64,000 bases of DNA from Ascidia mentula (taxonomy: Eukaryota; Chordata; Ascidiacea; Phlebobranchia; Ascidiidae), in NCBI GenBank assembly GCA_947561715.1, contig OX387201.1, forward strand, positions 10,864,001 through 10,928,000. Reading direction: 5' to 3'. The notes under the pieces are model-generated. The model ran no database searches. It saw only the letters and a list, made by a program, of their open reading frames with translations, and was not told the origin of the DNA. This document shows positions 35,801 through 50,100 of the stretch, one piece after another; within the stretch, counting starts at the first letter, position 1, and each line of letters opens with the position of its first letter. Position numbers and translations under genes: made by a program.

Positions 35801-38334
35801 TTGGTATATGGCACTCATCGACGTTTTTACGCCATTCAGGTAGCAGTAAAGACTGGGGCGGAAACGAGTATTCGGGTTTACTCCTCGCTATGCTGGTAAT
35901 CCAGGATATTCAGTTGAGTTTCATCATCGCAATTCTTCCAGGATTCGCCCTGGCACAAAATCTCAACGGGTGTGTCACGTGTTCACCATGTTGTTGAAAA
36001 ACTTTCGTTTGCCTAATTTGATTATTATCTTGTTGTTTTCGCTCGAATGTTACCGCTATTTTTACGGTTTTTGCAGGGCTGGTGACGTTTTGCTCCATGT
36101 TACCTTTATTGTGGTCAAAACAATTTGCTCACTAGGTGTCATTGTTGCGCTAATGATCGTCATCGTAAGATCGGTCATGCCTCACTACACACGCATTCTT
36201 TCACAACAAACTCGTGAACTTCAGCTTCTTGGTGTTGTAAGTTCTCTTTTTTTGCAAACCTAAAGGTAGTTTTGTGCATGTTTGAAATATGCAAGTAAAG
36301 CGTTCAAATATCCTTGTGGAGTAACTTTAATTGTTTGCTACACTAGTTGTTGGTGATGTACTTGAGTCAAATTACGACCAGTTTTATTGGAATATCGATG
36401 GAACTTGGCTGCTTTGTTGCTGGGACAATGATTGCTCATTCCTCCCATCTAGCGGTAAGTTTGCACTAAGGGTAATTGTTTAGACAGGGTTTGGTTCAAT
36501 CCACCTTGCATGACGAAGTTTGAATCGTTTTCATTGATTTTCACGTTCTTCATTCACTGGTGTGGGCGTGGGAACGCATGTCCTCTTGAACAGAAACGTT
36601 TGGCTTTAAATAACCACACGCTATCTTTTGCTCAGCAATACTTTGTTGTGAAGGGTTGTATTCAGAGTGGCGTTGAACATTGAAAGTCAACTACGCAACT
36701 ATTATTCGTAGATAATGGAAAATTTCGAACTAAACGTCACTTGGCTTAAAACTTCGGAGAAGCATGTTACTAGTATAAAACATTTTGTTAGTAGCAGAAT
36801 TCTTACAATTGTGACTTTTTACACTTGTCAGGCAATCGAACAAAAAGTTTTTGCCGTCCACGATTTTCTCAGCGTCGTCTTCTTCGCCACCATCGGTTTC
36901 CACGTATTTCCCACCTTCGTGTTTCTGGAACTCACCCTCCTTCTTTCCCTCACCCTGTTTATCGTAGCAGGTATGGGTGTTCCTTTCTCCCATCAAATTC
37001 GAGTGCCGCTGTAATTCAGCTCCTGTCGGAATTTTCGCTATGGTTTCGGTCTGCCTCGCTTCACTCCAAAATAGCTTGGGTTGAGCTCGTGACGTTCCTG
37101 ACCTTTCGCCAAACTGACGCTTGCTTGTTTTTCGAGTTTGCTAAATTTGGGTGCCAACGTGGCAAGTTGTTAATAACTAATTCCTCCAAATATGGTTGTG
37201 AATGTGTTGGAACCACGTTTCCATCATATCAATGCTTTACATTTTCTGTTAATGCACAGGGAAATATTGCATCTGTTTGCTGGTTCTTCGCATCGTACTT
37301 CCTACTCAACACCGAAAGTTAAAGTGGATTATTTCTTCTGGTTTGGCGCAAGTTTCCGAATTTTCTTTTGTGCTTGGAAGTCGAGCTCGTCACCTCAAAA
37401 TCATTTCACGTGAGGTTGGTTGAAATCTCCCAACTTTGGTTCTGTTTAAACCTTTTCATCTCCCAGGACTACCACAAGTTTTATATTTTGTTCCCAGAAT
37501 ATTTGTTGACAATTGAAAGTGAATGTAGGTTGATGTAAGTTTCCTTTTAATTCATCCCATAATGTTTCTAACGTTTTTTCGTAGCACTCATTTAGTTATA
37601 ATGTTGAAACTAAACCGTAACATATAATTTTCTGCAAACCCTCCTGGTGCGTTGATATGCAAACGCCGTAATATCGATTATTTAACCCAAATACTTTATT
37701 CAGTTCATTGTTTTGTTTAAACCCATTTCCCAAATCATAACCATGAAAATAACTCGCACAAACGTCGGTAAGTGTTGAAAATCAAAATGGCGTATTGTGT
37801 CACGTGAGATTTCGACGGGGATTTCCGAATTCGTGATGAAAATAGTAAATGTTTTCTCTCCTAACAGATTGAAAGAAATGTCAAATTAGATCGGTTTGAA
37901 AATGTTTCACATTCCAATATGTTTATAGATGTTTATCCATCATGGCAAGCTTGTTTTGACTGAGATTGCATTTCCTTGGGGTTATTTAAAGAAATGTGTC
38001 AAAGACTATTTGCGAAATAGGCGTTTTAAAATGCATGCAGTCAATCCACTAATCTGTGTGATATAAAAACTATATTTGACTGAAGAATTAGCTAAATTAT
38101 GTATGCACTGCTAATATATTAACAATAGTTAAACAAAGCATTTGCGTCACAAAAAATACCTATATAGTGATGCAGAAAAACGATTTTAAAACAAAATTAA
38201 TTATTTCTTTTTTATTTTAGGTATTTCTGTTAGTCCTCAGCGTGACAACCTTAAGTCTGTTATTAGCTCCAGTTATTTGGAAGTTGTCTCTGTGGCGCTA
38301 CCGTGTCCGACACACCTCGATGCATATTAGATGA
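32894..38334 (+). CDS. TMCO3: TMCO3-like cation/proton antiporter (CPA2) with coiled-coil N-terminus
   Basis: Sixteen exons in phase give 669 residues, close to the vertebrate protein: 32894-32986, 33296-33369, 33440-33503, 33560-33674, 33901-34018, 34076-34226, 34369-34520, 34873-35053, 35237-35381, 35639-35749, 35840-35969, 36077-36236, 36347-36454, 36832-36970, 37260-37414 and 38221-38334. A signal peptide comes first, then a coiled-coil segment, the conserved [15 protein letters not shown] motif, and a polytopic Na+/H+ exchanger domain. Recognisable parts include [62 protein letters not shown] and [14 protein letters not shown]. The family is presumed to exchange monovalent cations for protons in endomembranes or the plasma membrane. 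The boundary of exon 33296-33369 is the only weak junction. One intron starts with GC instead of GT. Confidence 0.93.
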
Positions 38335-38502
38335 TAACCACTGTATAAAAAGGTTACATGAAGCTCCCTGTGGCAGAATTATGGATTAGGACAATCTGAT
38401 TGAAGTTGAGAAACAGATTTTAATCCTGCACTTGTACGTAACGCTGTGAGATATGCTTGATATATTCGGCAGTTATTGTGTTTTTACCTTTTGTATGTTT
38501 TT

Positions 38503-38897
38503 ATTAAACGTTACCATGTTTCCTTTTATGAAATAACCAAAACCATAGTTCAATGAAGCATAACTTCTTCAATATCCTATTCTACCACGTACTGTGCGTT
38601 AAGCACAAGCGTGAAGTTTGACCGCATTTTACCGTACTATTGCTAGGGGCAAATTAACTTGCAATGCGGGAAGTAGAAATATTTATTTACACTGCTTATT
38701 CCATGTCTCAAACAAACTGTAGTTTGACACGCTAGTCACTATAACCTGCTGTTACTTACAGTATATACTTAATTATTTTACACAACATCTGTACTATATG
38801 CCTGCACATCTATTGCGTCAATGTATAACTGTAAACTGCAATTGATGAATTTTACTAGAGATTTGCACATTAACGTTGTATCCAGTTGCTTAATAAA
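38503..38897 (+). terminator. Candidate poly(A) signals of the TMCO3-like gene
   Basis: ATTAAA at 38503-38508 and AATAAA at 38892-38897 lie 170 and 560 bp past the stop codon at 38334 on the coding strand. Either could define the 3' end. The second is the canonical hexamer and lies before the next intergenic stretch. Confidence 0.5.
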
Positions 38898-38899
38898 TG

Positions 38900-41000
38900 G
38901 CTGCTATATATCGTTTGTGTTCTTCTGTGTCTGCATGACGTGATTGGTGTTAAGCTTGTGTGTATTATCTGTACTTATGTCTCAAACTAGCAACAAATCT
39001 GAAGCAATTTTAATTTCTAGTTGTTACCTTTAAACTAACGACTGTTTGTAGCTGCATCAAATCAACTAAATGAAAGTTTATGTTCTGTTGTCATAATCTG
39101 GTGATTTTTTTGGCCGGTTAAACACACTTACTACCTTAAAATCGCTACACTCTTTTTTTTTGACTTTTCATTTAATGTACTTTTCGGTTGCTTGGTTGGT
39201 TTATTTACAAAGTTATGTTTATTGCAGTATGGTTATTACTTCTGTACCAAAGCGATTTGTCTTTTTTAGTAAGGTACGACTTAAGCGCAACAGTGAATGA
39301 ATCTATGAAATACGTGAAATTGTGTGTTTGTGTTTTGCACAGCATACAGAGAATAGCAGAGATAATCCAAAAATGTTGTTGTCAATTAGTAATTAGGACT
39401 TTTGTTATTCAGTTGAAAAAACCATTCAACAGAAATTCTCTGTTTGGAAACACATGCAACACAAATCAAACTTCGCGTAAGTGCCCACTAGAGTTAGATA
39501 GGCCGGTTATAACATTTCAATGTGGAACTGTATGCAGGTATCGTTTGCTTGTTAACAACTATATATTGGGCTTGTTTTAAAGCAGAAGAATAGAAATTGA
39601 TTATAATGTCAAATATAACTTGATGGACAACCTGCTGCTAGAATTTGCCTGTATTGTAGAGTGTAAACTTTGGGTATTTCATAGGTTCTGATTTTTTTTC
39701 AGTGATTGTTTCTGCATCTAAAGATTCTTGGCAACAACAATTATCACCAAAAGACATGAAAGTTGTGTTGTCAAGGTACGTTTGCCATGCATTTGGCAAC
39801 AGGGATATCAGACAGACCTATAGCGCCACCAGTAGACAGCAAATGTTTGGCGAACCTTGGACGTGAACCGTGACAAACCGTTCCACATGACGAGACAACA
39901 ACAGATGAGAAGACTTAGTTTGTTCAGCGCGTGCCGCACAGGGAGACCATGAGTTGTCTGGCTCAGTCAGCTGTCCTGATTGTAGTTGGTTTGTGCAAAT
40001 CAGTTTACATTGTGCATACAAGGTTGATGTGGGATTTTTGTAATGTTATTGTTGGATTTTTGTGCAATAACTGGCATTCGTACATTATGTCCGGTTGTGT
40101 GGTGGTGACAGTTATAAACTTCAAACTTGTAACATTGTTATGGTGAAAGGCCTCAGTAGAATAATTTTACAGCAAACCTGGTTTATGAGTGTTGCAAAGT
40201 TTAGCACCTTTTTGATACATAATACTTTAAAATAATTTGCATTATATTAAAGTTAAAAAATTAAAGGCTTGGTTGATTTACATAATAACTTGCAGAAGTT
40301 TAATTTGTCTAATGTATCTGCCACTGACAATAGACAGTAAACAAACTAGCACAGTTTGTAATATATGGTATATTTTGGTCTATGTACTTTATTTGGTATC
40401 ATTATGTCCTAGCTGCTCAAGAGGTAGCCAGTATGGTTATCTACACATGCATCTATATCATAGTTTATTTAATTATGGTGGCAATTCATGATAAATTTAT
40501 CTCAGTATTTGACATAGGCTAGTAGAAAATTATACATTATGCTAATAACTCGAAGGAGGCTTACACTATTGAGTTGTTTCCTGTAAGAACAAAATCATAT
40601 CTAAGAAACACATTGTTCAAAGCTATTCCTAAACCTCTCCTGTTTTGTGCAAGCACAAATAAATATTTAATAGGGTTTGCCTTTGTAATGTCTATGAGGG
40701 TACTGTCTATTTGGTTTTGCATTAAGTCCTTTGCCGACTATCGTATGTTGGTATTATTATCTGGCAAAGTTGTGCTTCTTAAGACTTAAAAAAAAATAAT
40801 AATAATTGGTTTGATGAGTTTTTGTCTGCACCAACAATCCCTTTATGCTTTCATTTGTAACACTTGTTATTTGAACAGCTTTACGGTTGAATGCAAAACA
40901 TTCCTGCTTATTAATAGTGGCTGTTTAGCCTTTAGTATAGTAAAGATCGAAAGGCAACTATTTGTGGCCGCCGTATGAATTTTGCCCTCACTGTAGGTTT
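38900..41000. other. No supported gene
   Basis: AT-rich spacer between the TMCO3-like gene and the first muscleblind exon. An open frame at 39188-39580 has no domain, no splice context and biased AT codons. I treat it as chance. The muscleblind promoter should lie towards the right end. Confidence 0.45.
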
Positions 41001-41020
41001 GCTGTGTGGTTGGCTGTTGT

Positions 41021-41176
41021 ATGGCGAGCGGCAAAAAGAACCTTTTTTTGTATATTGCGTGCCGAAAACGAGATCGTACTCGGCGGCAAATTACTGAAAC
41101 GGATGCATTAGTAACGCATTTGTTTGCCTACCCGCCTAATTCGCTTAAAGTCAGTCGAGCTAACCCCGCAAGATAG
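41021..41176 (+). other. Possible upstream ORF before muscleblind
   Basis: A 51-codon frame starts MASGKKNLFLYIAC and ends with TAG at 41174-41176, only 10 bases before the proposed muscleblind ATG at 41187. If the transcript starts upstream of 41021, this would be a translated leader that could reduce initiation at the main start. There is no independent evidence that it is transcribed. Confidence 0.3.
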
Positions 41177-41186
41177 CGCTTGTGCA

Positions 41187-44100
41187 ATGGAGATTACTTC
41201 GCCTTCTCAAGAGTATATTATCGATTCAAACGCCTTGCAGCATTTCGGTAAGTTTTTCATCGTCATGTACATATTTGAATATCAAGTTAGCTTTATTTCG
41301 TTGGTGTTTGATCGATAAGATTGGAAAAACTAGCAGCAAAAACAATGTAATTGTCGTTTAATATGTGAATGTTCCAAAATGAGGCTTAATCAAAATGTTT
41401 CCATTGTTGTTTTTGTGGGAAACGGCAGTTCGTCTACAATTTATCGCATGCATAAAATGGTTGGTTGCATTAAGCGACATTTGCTGGAGCGCGTGGTTAA
41501 CCAAAATATACTGAAGATTACTATTCTGCTTTTGTTGGTTTTCAACACAACTTTCTTTAAACAAGTGCGACCAACCGAAGACTCATATTGTTTTTCGCCA
41601 TTTTGGTTTTGCAATTGAGACCATCATTGCTTTAAATACAGGCATGAACACATAAATGTCTGTAACGATTATTTGTTTATACAGCTTGCAATTTGGAGCA
41701 CAAAATTATCACTTGCTTAGTTAGTATATACAGCATATACACTAAGATATATTCCGGAAACTGTTCGTTTTAGCGAAGCGGATGTCGGCCGAATCGCTAC
41801 GCTGTTTTTATGAAATAAGACCCCCTTTGTTTAATTAGAATGTATTGTTTGTTGGAAATAGCTGTATTTTATTTCAGGAAGTTGTTAAAACGTGTCTGTA
41901 GCTGCAGTTTTTTGTTTGTGTGTGTTGGTGGTTCGCAGATATCATTTCAGTTTTTGCACACTCATTTTTACTTTTGGCAGCTAATAACGCAAGCTCAAAA
42001 TTTCTCGTTCATTAAACACCAAAAAACCAACATTTCCCGTCATAGTAATTACAACATAAAATTGATAAAACTGCTATTTGAAACAGTAAACCAGACCAAG
42101 AACGGTATGCATTTCTGCAGCTGACAACTCTCGTTGACTTTCAAATGACTTCGTGCTATAAAAAGTTGCGTTATAAAAAACGACTTATTCTGTTTTCTTT
42201 AATTTAACGCCAGCTTTTATTTGTTCGTGCGTAAAGAAATCTGATTGGTAATTTATAAAAACTCAATTTCAACCTATTGTTGTGGTTTCTTTTACGACTG
42301 ACTGCTTTCAAATCAGCTTGTTAACATATTTCCTCATGCTACAGAGCGAAACAGGTTTTTTAAGCTATACGGATTAGCGTGTGATTGGTTGGTTTACATG
42401 GAACTGACTTACTATCGTGCTTACAATACTTTATTTGGTAATGTAGCTATGCTGAGCAACTTTCGTAGCGGAGGTGTTTGTCGGGTTAACTTACTTCGAT
42501 CCAAATGCACAATGTTGTCTCATGCCCCAATACTAAATAAGCCTGAGGTATTTGGTTGTCGCCCGTATATCAATGCAACCTGATATGAGGCAGACTTGGT
42601 TGTGACGGAGAAAGTGCGCGCCTATCCTTGTCACGTGAGCTCTAAGCGGTGAATTGAGCGGGCACGTTTTTAGCGCGCTCGAAATTTCGTAGACGCTTGA
42701 CATCATACCACCTCTCTCTAAGCTTTCGAACGTCGCCCCGTTTTTCCCCGGTTGACCGCAGAGTCACGTCTGTCCCGTCATTCTCCTGATACGAGGAACT
42801 GTTCTCTATCGCCTTGCTCTGTCCCAATCTTTCCTTTCAAACCCGTTTGTGGACTTGGACCCATGGTCGCAAAACTTTCGCCGACTTGTTTGTCCGTTCA
42901 TCGTGGAACTTTTCTATCCCAGTCGCAGACGCCCGGCCGACCCTGAACAAACAGTGATGTCATTATAGCATGTACTTGTAGTCGTCGAGTAGCGGTGATT
43001 TGCCAGTCGATCAACGTGAATTGGTATGTTGGAGCGACAGTACTCTTTTATGTTGCACCGCCGAACTAAATCTGAAAAGAACTGCCCGTTAATTTTGTTT
43101 GTACTTTTGGTTTACAGAAAGTTAGGTTGTAGATCAGGAGGCTATTTCTGAACATCGTGTAGTTATGACAGGTATATACAGAAAGTTATATGTTTAAAGT
43201 TTAAGAAAATCTTCGAGCAGATTTTGCAGACCCGAACTTTGATACCTGCATGCCAGTAGAAAACTATTCTAGTATTCGACCCGGGTATCCGCTTTGTTCG
43301 GCTTTGTTAATGGGTTGGAACTTATTGTGCGCATTTGAAATTCGACTGAGCGTGAGTGCCAAATTTAGTTAGTGCGTAATACAAAGACCTGTGATGCCAA
43401 TCTTTGTGTTTGCTTATAGGCGGCTAGACGCGGACGCGCGCCGACATTGTCGATCGCTTTCACGCCTCACTGCCCATCACCTTCTGCCGCAATTGTGAAA
43501 GTAATTGGCGGGATTTTCGGCTTGAAACTACTTTTAAGAGCAAAATGACACAGTACCTTTTTGGATCATGAAACTGAACACTTGTAGAAAATGTTAAATG
43601 ATCCGGTTTTCCTATTGACTGTCATGATGCAGTTTCAAATGTCATCCTGACAAACACAACCTCCACTGTAAACTACCTGAATAATATTTTTCAAAGGACC
43701 CTGTTTAAATAGGTTCATGCAGCACCTTGTATAACGCTGCAGTGTTCTTTTTTCAACAGTTCGTTATTTTGTGCCCCCTTATTTATGTGTGTTGTCTTGC
43801 TTTTTTTCTTTGTGTGTCGCATTTTGTCCGCACAGTGCTGCCGAATTTTGACGCGAAGTGGAGAGCGAAAATAAAGTTCTTTCGAGTTTCGCGAAACCAA
43901 GATTTTGTAGATTTGCGTGTCAGACGAAACCTTAAGGGCGTGTTCGCAAGCTTGTCATAAACATATCAAGACACCACTGTGTATTGTTTGCTAAGAGAAT
44001 GGATGGCGAACTGGGTGTTGGATTTCCGAGCTGTTGGATCCGGGCAACGATGAGCTGTTTGTGTAGTGGATTACCCGCTGTGGCTTCGTGTCATTCCCAG

Positions 44101-47100
44101 CAAAACGAAAAGGCAAACATGTTTCACGTAGACGCCGCTGCCGCGTGCGTCGTGTAGTTTGTGCGTTCACACTGACTATCGATCCAAAGTGCATTTTTTC
44201 TGCTGGAAGATTTCGCTTTGTCGTCTCTCCTTAATAATTATCCGGCTGGCGATTCGCGTGTTCCTCATCTGCCATTTGACACTGTCCAAAAATTTAACGT
44301 AGCCAGATCGTTTAAGTGATATTATAACGGTGCTTGTATTGCGCAATACATTCTTCGTGTTTACGTACAAGCCAGTGCGAAAGCCCTCACATGTAACAAT
44401 CGCAATAACCAACAATGTTTGCAATACACACCGTGAACTTTGCGGGTTTTATCTGCGGGCACACGTGTTCACAAAAGGCAGCAGAAAGCAGAAGGGATTG
44501 TGTTTTGTTTAATAACACAGTGATGCAGACGATGTTAATCGTGCCCTGGGGCAGTAAAAGGCGAAGGTCCCAGACAAGGTTGTTTAGAACTTAACACGCA
44601 ATGTGGTTTTGTGAACTCCCGAAAGAAGCTAAACTTTGTGAAAAAAAGTATCTCAGAGCTGGGATTAGGCAGTACTGCCTTGGCGGTGATTGCGTTTTCA
44701 TGCGGAACTGCCGTCCGTTTGGCAGTTCAAAAAACTATCGCAATTTTGATCACGAAATTAAACATAGTACAGTGCGGACAAAGACGAGACGTCGTGTACT
44801 AATTATTGGCGAAACAATGTACTAGACACGACAGCTAAGGCTTTGTGGATGGAAATCAAATTGTGATGGATCGCTTTTATTGACGCGAAACTGTTGGTTT
44901 GTGGGTGGCATATGCCTGTTTTATTCGGTCTTGCTTTGTACACAGTGTAAAATAGTATTTAGTATCAATCTGTATGAAATTGTAGATTTGTTAATCCGAA
45001 AGTGTGGAAATAGGATATTTATGACGTAATGTATCATTGTTTTCGGTCACACACCCCTAGAGGTTGAAAGTGCGCAGTAAACAGCACAAAATGCATGTCA
45101 ATGTTTTCAACAGTATGGGCCAGTCTCTTTGTTCTCATAAAACACCCATTTTTGTGAAAATATATTACATCGTTACACGTGATATTTGTATTCGCGCTGT
45201 AGATACAGACGGCGATGTTGTCGTTTAGTCTTCTCAGCACAACATGTGAGATGTAGCAAGGTTTTACCATGGCGTTGAACAGCTGGGATGATGGTGAAAA
45301 AGTGGCTCACAGATGTAATGCTGAGGGTAGCTTAGTTGAAGCAGTTTCAAGCATCCCCGACTCTTGTTTGTATTCCCACGACGATTATTAGAGTAGCCAT
45401 TGAGACGAATTTGATGTGTGTTTGCCTCTTGAACAGAACTGCTGCTGCTATAGTGGGCCCGCTTAGCCGTGATTTTACAAGTTGTAGGGCTGTGTGAGTG
45501 TGACAACCATCGATCGACGCCGTGTTCCATTATATTGGTGACTGTCGCCGTGTGATGACCTGAAGCCCATCCAGCATCAATCTAGGGACATCACATGCTG
45601 TGACGACAACCGTCGGAAAGGGGAGTCCGACAAGAAGGCTGTGTATTGATTCCTGTCTCAATCTGTCGAGAAATTTGGCGAACAACCGGCGTCTATCGAA
45701 CGACAAAAGAGGAAATTTGTCCCTGCCACTGTGACAGCTTCCGGGCGCTGAGGAACTACAAGTATCTGTGGTGGCGTTTCTTAGCCTTGTTGGCAATACT
45801 AGCGGCGAACCTTGGACTCCGGCCCACCTTCCAATTGCACAAGAACGTAAGCGTGCGCCATTGGCTGCTTCGCAAACGTGCTAACCTCCCTACTATCCTT
45901 ATTTTCATCACAACCTCACATAAATACACACAATAGCCGGTTTCAAACCTGCAGCATACACAAAATCTCGTTGCGGAAATTTACCTACTGATCTTCACTT
46001 TCTTCTTGTCTCCCAGCTTCTCTGTGACCTAAAGTTTTCTCTAAGTTAATTTCCTATAAGAGACCAACCAGTACATTTGGCATTCCCTGCAAGTGTTGTT
46101 CAATTGGCCGTGCTTCCTGTGACCTGCCGCGTTTCAGCCTTGCACTGCTGCGCTTTGCCGTCATAAATGGAGTGTATGTATATAATCACCATATATAGTT
46201 ATTACGTAAATTGCATATATTTGTATATCATATTTATACAACAATTCGAGTGTGGGTTTACAGTGCCTTCAATAGAGAATCTCACAACTGGGATATACAA
46301 CAAACATGACACTGTAAAGTGGACTTCAAGTTGTTTAAAACAATATGCATTTATATACTTTGATTTGTGTTTAAGTTTTTCAAACTAATCCAAAAACCCT
46401 TCGTGTTGTTTTTGGGCAGCGTGTTTATCTGCTTTGCATGTCAAGGTTTGGCCGCATTAGTTGTGGAGTGGGCTTTGTAAAGATCAACGTTAACGTTCTG
46501 TTGGCACCAGTTGGCATTGCTTCGAAAATGTCTCTTCCGGTGAATTCGTCATTACAATTTTGCTCCCATCGTTTTGCCTCACTGACAAAACGCAAACTTT
46601 GGAGCAAAATTCCATTGACGTATTTACCAGAAAAGACGTTTTTATCTAGAAATTTCAAAAGAGTATATATCAGCTATTTCAACATTGATTTTTGGCCATT
46701 TTGCAATTCACGTTGACGACTGAGGCTAGGTTTAATGTGAAACTTACGTATGTTACAGCACACGGAGTTGGTTGCGTCACACCAGTATCAGCCAATGTAC
46801 CTTCACTTTCATCTACGCAATTGGCGGTTGGCCAGTTACCCACCATGCAGCAGTTGCCACAGATCCGCGACCCTGAATGGCTCAAAGTAGAGGTGAGTGC
46901 TGAATTGGCGTCTGTCTCGACTGCTTAACCAGCAACACATCTCATGGGATTTTAACTCTGTGTATCACACGTAGCGTTTGTTAATTTGCTAAACTCTGGT
47001 CGATATAGAGCATGATGCAAATACCTGGTAGTTGCATTTAAGGTGGCGAAATAATACGAGTTCTGTTCGTTTGACCTCCCACGTTCTTTGGGCGTCATGA

Positions 47101-50100
47101 ATACCACGTACACGTGGCAATCGAGTGTTACTTACCGCGCAAAGCTTATTACACAAGCACTCGGATGAACCTGTCTGGAATGCTAAAAGTCACTTAACCG
47201 TGGAACTGATCTGCTACCTGCCTTCAATATGCTTATTTTTCTCATAAAATTTTATATTCGCTGTTCCAATGCTGTCTTGGTTTACTGGCATCGTTGTTTA
47301 CATCCAGTTTTTCCTTTTTTATTCAGGTTTGTCGTGAGTTCCAGCGTGGAGCATGCAAAAGAACTGCTGATGAATGCAGATACGCTCACCCCGGCAAAAA
47401 CATTCAGATTGCTCCCGATGGTAAAGTCATCGCCTGTTTCGACGCTCTGAAGGTAGGCTGGAAGCTCGTAAACCTAAATGAATCCAGTTGAATATTCAAC
47501 CCATAGAAGCGCCTTACCAGGGTTGTGTAATAACGACTTCTCGTTAGCAACTTAAATATGCAACGTATATACAAGTTAGTTCATAATATCGTATCGTCTT
47601 GTCTTGTAATTTCTTTTAAAATAGTATAGTGCCCACTTTAAAGGTGTTTACGTTATAGACATGCTACCTAAGCCGGCCTGCTTTCACTTACATATATTTA
47701 CCTGCACAACTATTTCAGCTAATTTTTTATACCTCGCGTTTGCCAGGATAAATGCTAATTTAAATTGCGTGCCCTTTAACGAACTATTGTAGAAAGCCTC
47801 ATTTTGCAGTTACCATAAATTATTTATCATAGTTTTTCAACAAGATGTATGCGCGGGGGTTGCGTTAAGCAGTCTCATATTCGTGCTTGCGAAGTATTTG
47901 ATGCAGCTAAATTATATTTATTTATTTTTGGATACGAATCAATAATTCAAATTAATTGGAAAACACCTTCTATTAAAAATAAAGTAAAGGAACGTTTCTG
48001 TCGCAGTAAAAAGTGTTGACGGCGTCTCTGAGTAGTAGTTTTATATTTTAAACTAGTTAGAAGGTGTTTGGGCATTGAAAGTGATGCTGAAAGGTTATAA
48101 TAGCAGTGTAAGAAGCTGTTATTTAGTTGTATAGACTTAACCTGACACCACTTGAATTTACATTATTGTGGGCAAAATGTGGCATCGTTCAAGCGTATCC
48201 GACTCGCCCGGGGCTCTACGTGATCTTCCATATAAGGGTAACGTGGATTTCTTCGCTGATGGTTATTCAATCCATTTGGTGCAAATAAAAAACATTATGT
48301 TTTTACCATCCATCTATTCCCTGTTACAATGCGCCGATATGTAATGAACAGCGAAGTCGCGCCGTTAAATCTATAAATGAACACTCTGGTTGTTTAAATA
48401 TTTGCTTGATTCGTTCCTACACGAGACCTTGAATCTTACCTGAATAGGTGAACCAGACGTCGCGTGTTTGCAAATGGCGTTTAAGAAACGTGGTTTGTTA
48501 GTGTGATTTAGTCTGATTTTAAGAGTAACTCGTCCATTTCGGTCATGCCTTTCTGTTCATTTTTCACATGATAAGTAAAAACACCATTGTGTTGTCAACA
48601 TGTGTTGAGCAGTAATTTTTGATCGACTGATATCTCTGTTCGTTGTTTCAACTGTGCTCCATGTGTGCATATCATTGATGATGAAATCAACACAATGTAT
48701 CGCGCTCCTCTTGTCGAAAAAAACAGTTCCGACTGGCTTTGGCAACATGTAGGGGATCACGTGATGCCGATCACCAAATCACCAAAGGCAAACTCGTGGT
48801 TGCAGACCACAGTTTTACTGCGCTGCCTTATCGGGCAAGCTGCTGCCTGAGATTGTTTATCTCTGTTTAAAATACTGTAGGTGAAAGTCAGAAATTTTGG
48901 TTACTTTGCCAATTAAACGGACGGAATTTGTCCACATTGTAATATTGACAGAGGTGTATATTGTTATACATGCAGATGGTTTAAGTGCTGTACTAAACCG
49001 GGTATGACAAAAAATCGTCAAACGCAAAAAATATTTTGAAATGTTGCCGGTTATTTACACGTGGCTTATTCTGATAGACGCGTTTCAATTTGATGACTAT
49101 GAAGTTTTGCTGTTACATTCTACCGATTTTTACCAACCTGTATAATCTAATGAATATTTGAGATCTGAGTCACCACCAAACTCAGCCTAGACCGCAAACG
49201 TTTTGCCCCAAGAGATTTGCTTCATTTTTTTACCCAGCTTACTGAAAATATCATTTTAATATCCCTAATTTTCGTATTCTCTCTAAATTCCCCTTTCTCG
49301 CGTTTTAACCTTCATTACTTCTCAAAATATGTCGCAATTTTGCAGAAAATATAAGCCATTATAAATACGCCAATCAGCTTAATAGGGTGTGCGACGGTCA
49401 TTGGAAGTGCAACTTTCTGACGGAAATAGAATCCCGAAGACTTGACCTTGTCCGAATTAAGTATGACACAACACAACAGGCGCATATCTTGGCTCCTTTG
49501 GGAATTTTCTACAGTCAGAAGTGACACTACACTCGCTTATCATCTTATCCCAGCCGTCGTTACTTATTCTATCATTCAACCGACCTTGCAAGTTCATTTA
49601 AAGGAAAAACTATTACAGAACCTCCTCTACATGAATCGAAATTAGATTACTAAATTAATCGCACCTGGCAAGCGGTTTATAAGCCGGGGTCAGAATGACA
49701 ACGAGGCTCAGTGCGGAAATTGTTGATTGCCTTTCAGGAAGTAATGGAGAGAAATTGTTTTCCGTATTGTTTTGCTATGTTGTGAGCTTTGTACCATTTT
49801 GATGAAATTTAATGCACGTATTCACACTAATACGTCACACGATGATGGAGATGATGATTGTACAAATGCATTAAACGAGTCTAACGGCGAAGTCATGTGT
49901 TTAGCAAAATAATCTCGAAAGAAACAAATGACTATTTCTTTCTGGATCTACGTTTCTTTATATGTGTATATGTGTGAATTAATACCCTGTCTGCAAGGTC
50001 TCAAATACCATGGTTGTTTTGAACAATTTGTCATTAAAAAAATCGCCAAAAAATGTGATGAAACAAATCAATGAGCATTGGTCATGGTTTTGTGAAACCT

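Noticed and set aside
39188-39580. 130-codon open frame downstream of TMCO3
   Set aside because: AT-driven composition and no domain or splice pattern; likely chance in an AT-rich spacer.
45269-45391. 40-codon ORF starting [11 protein letters not shown] upstream of muscleblind exon 2
   Set aside because: Lies in the presumed first intron and lacks splice or family evidence.
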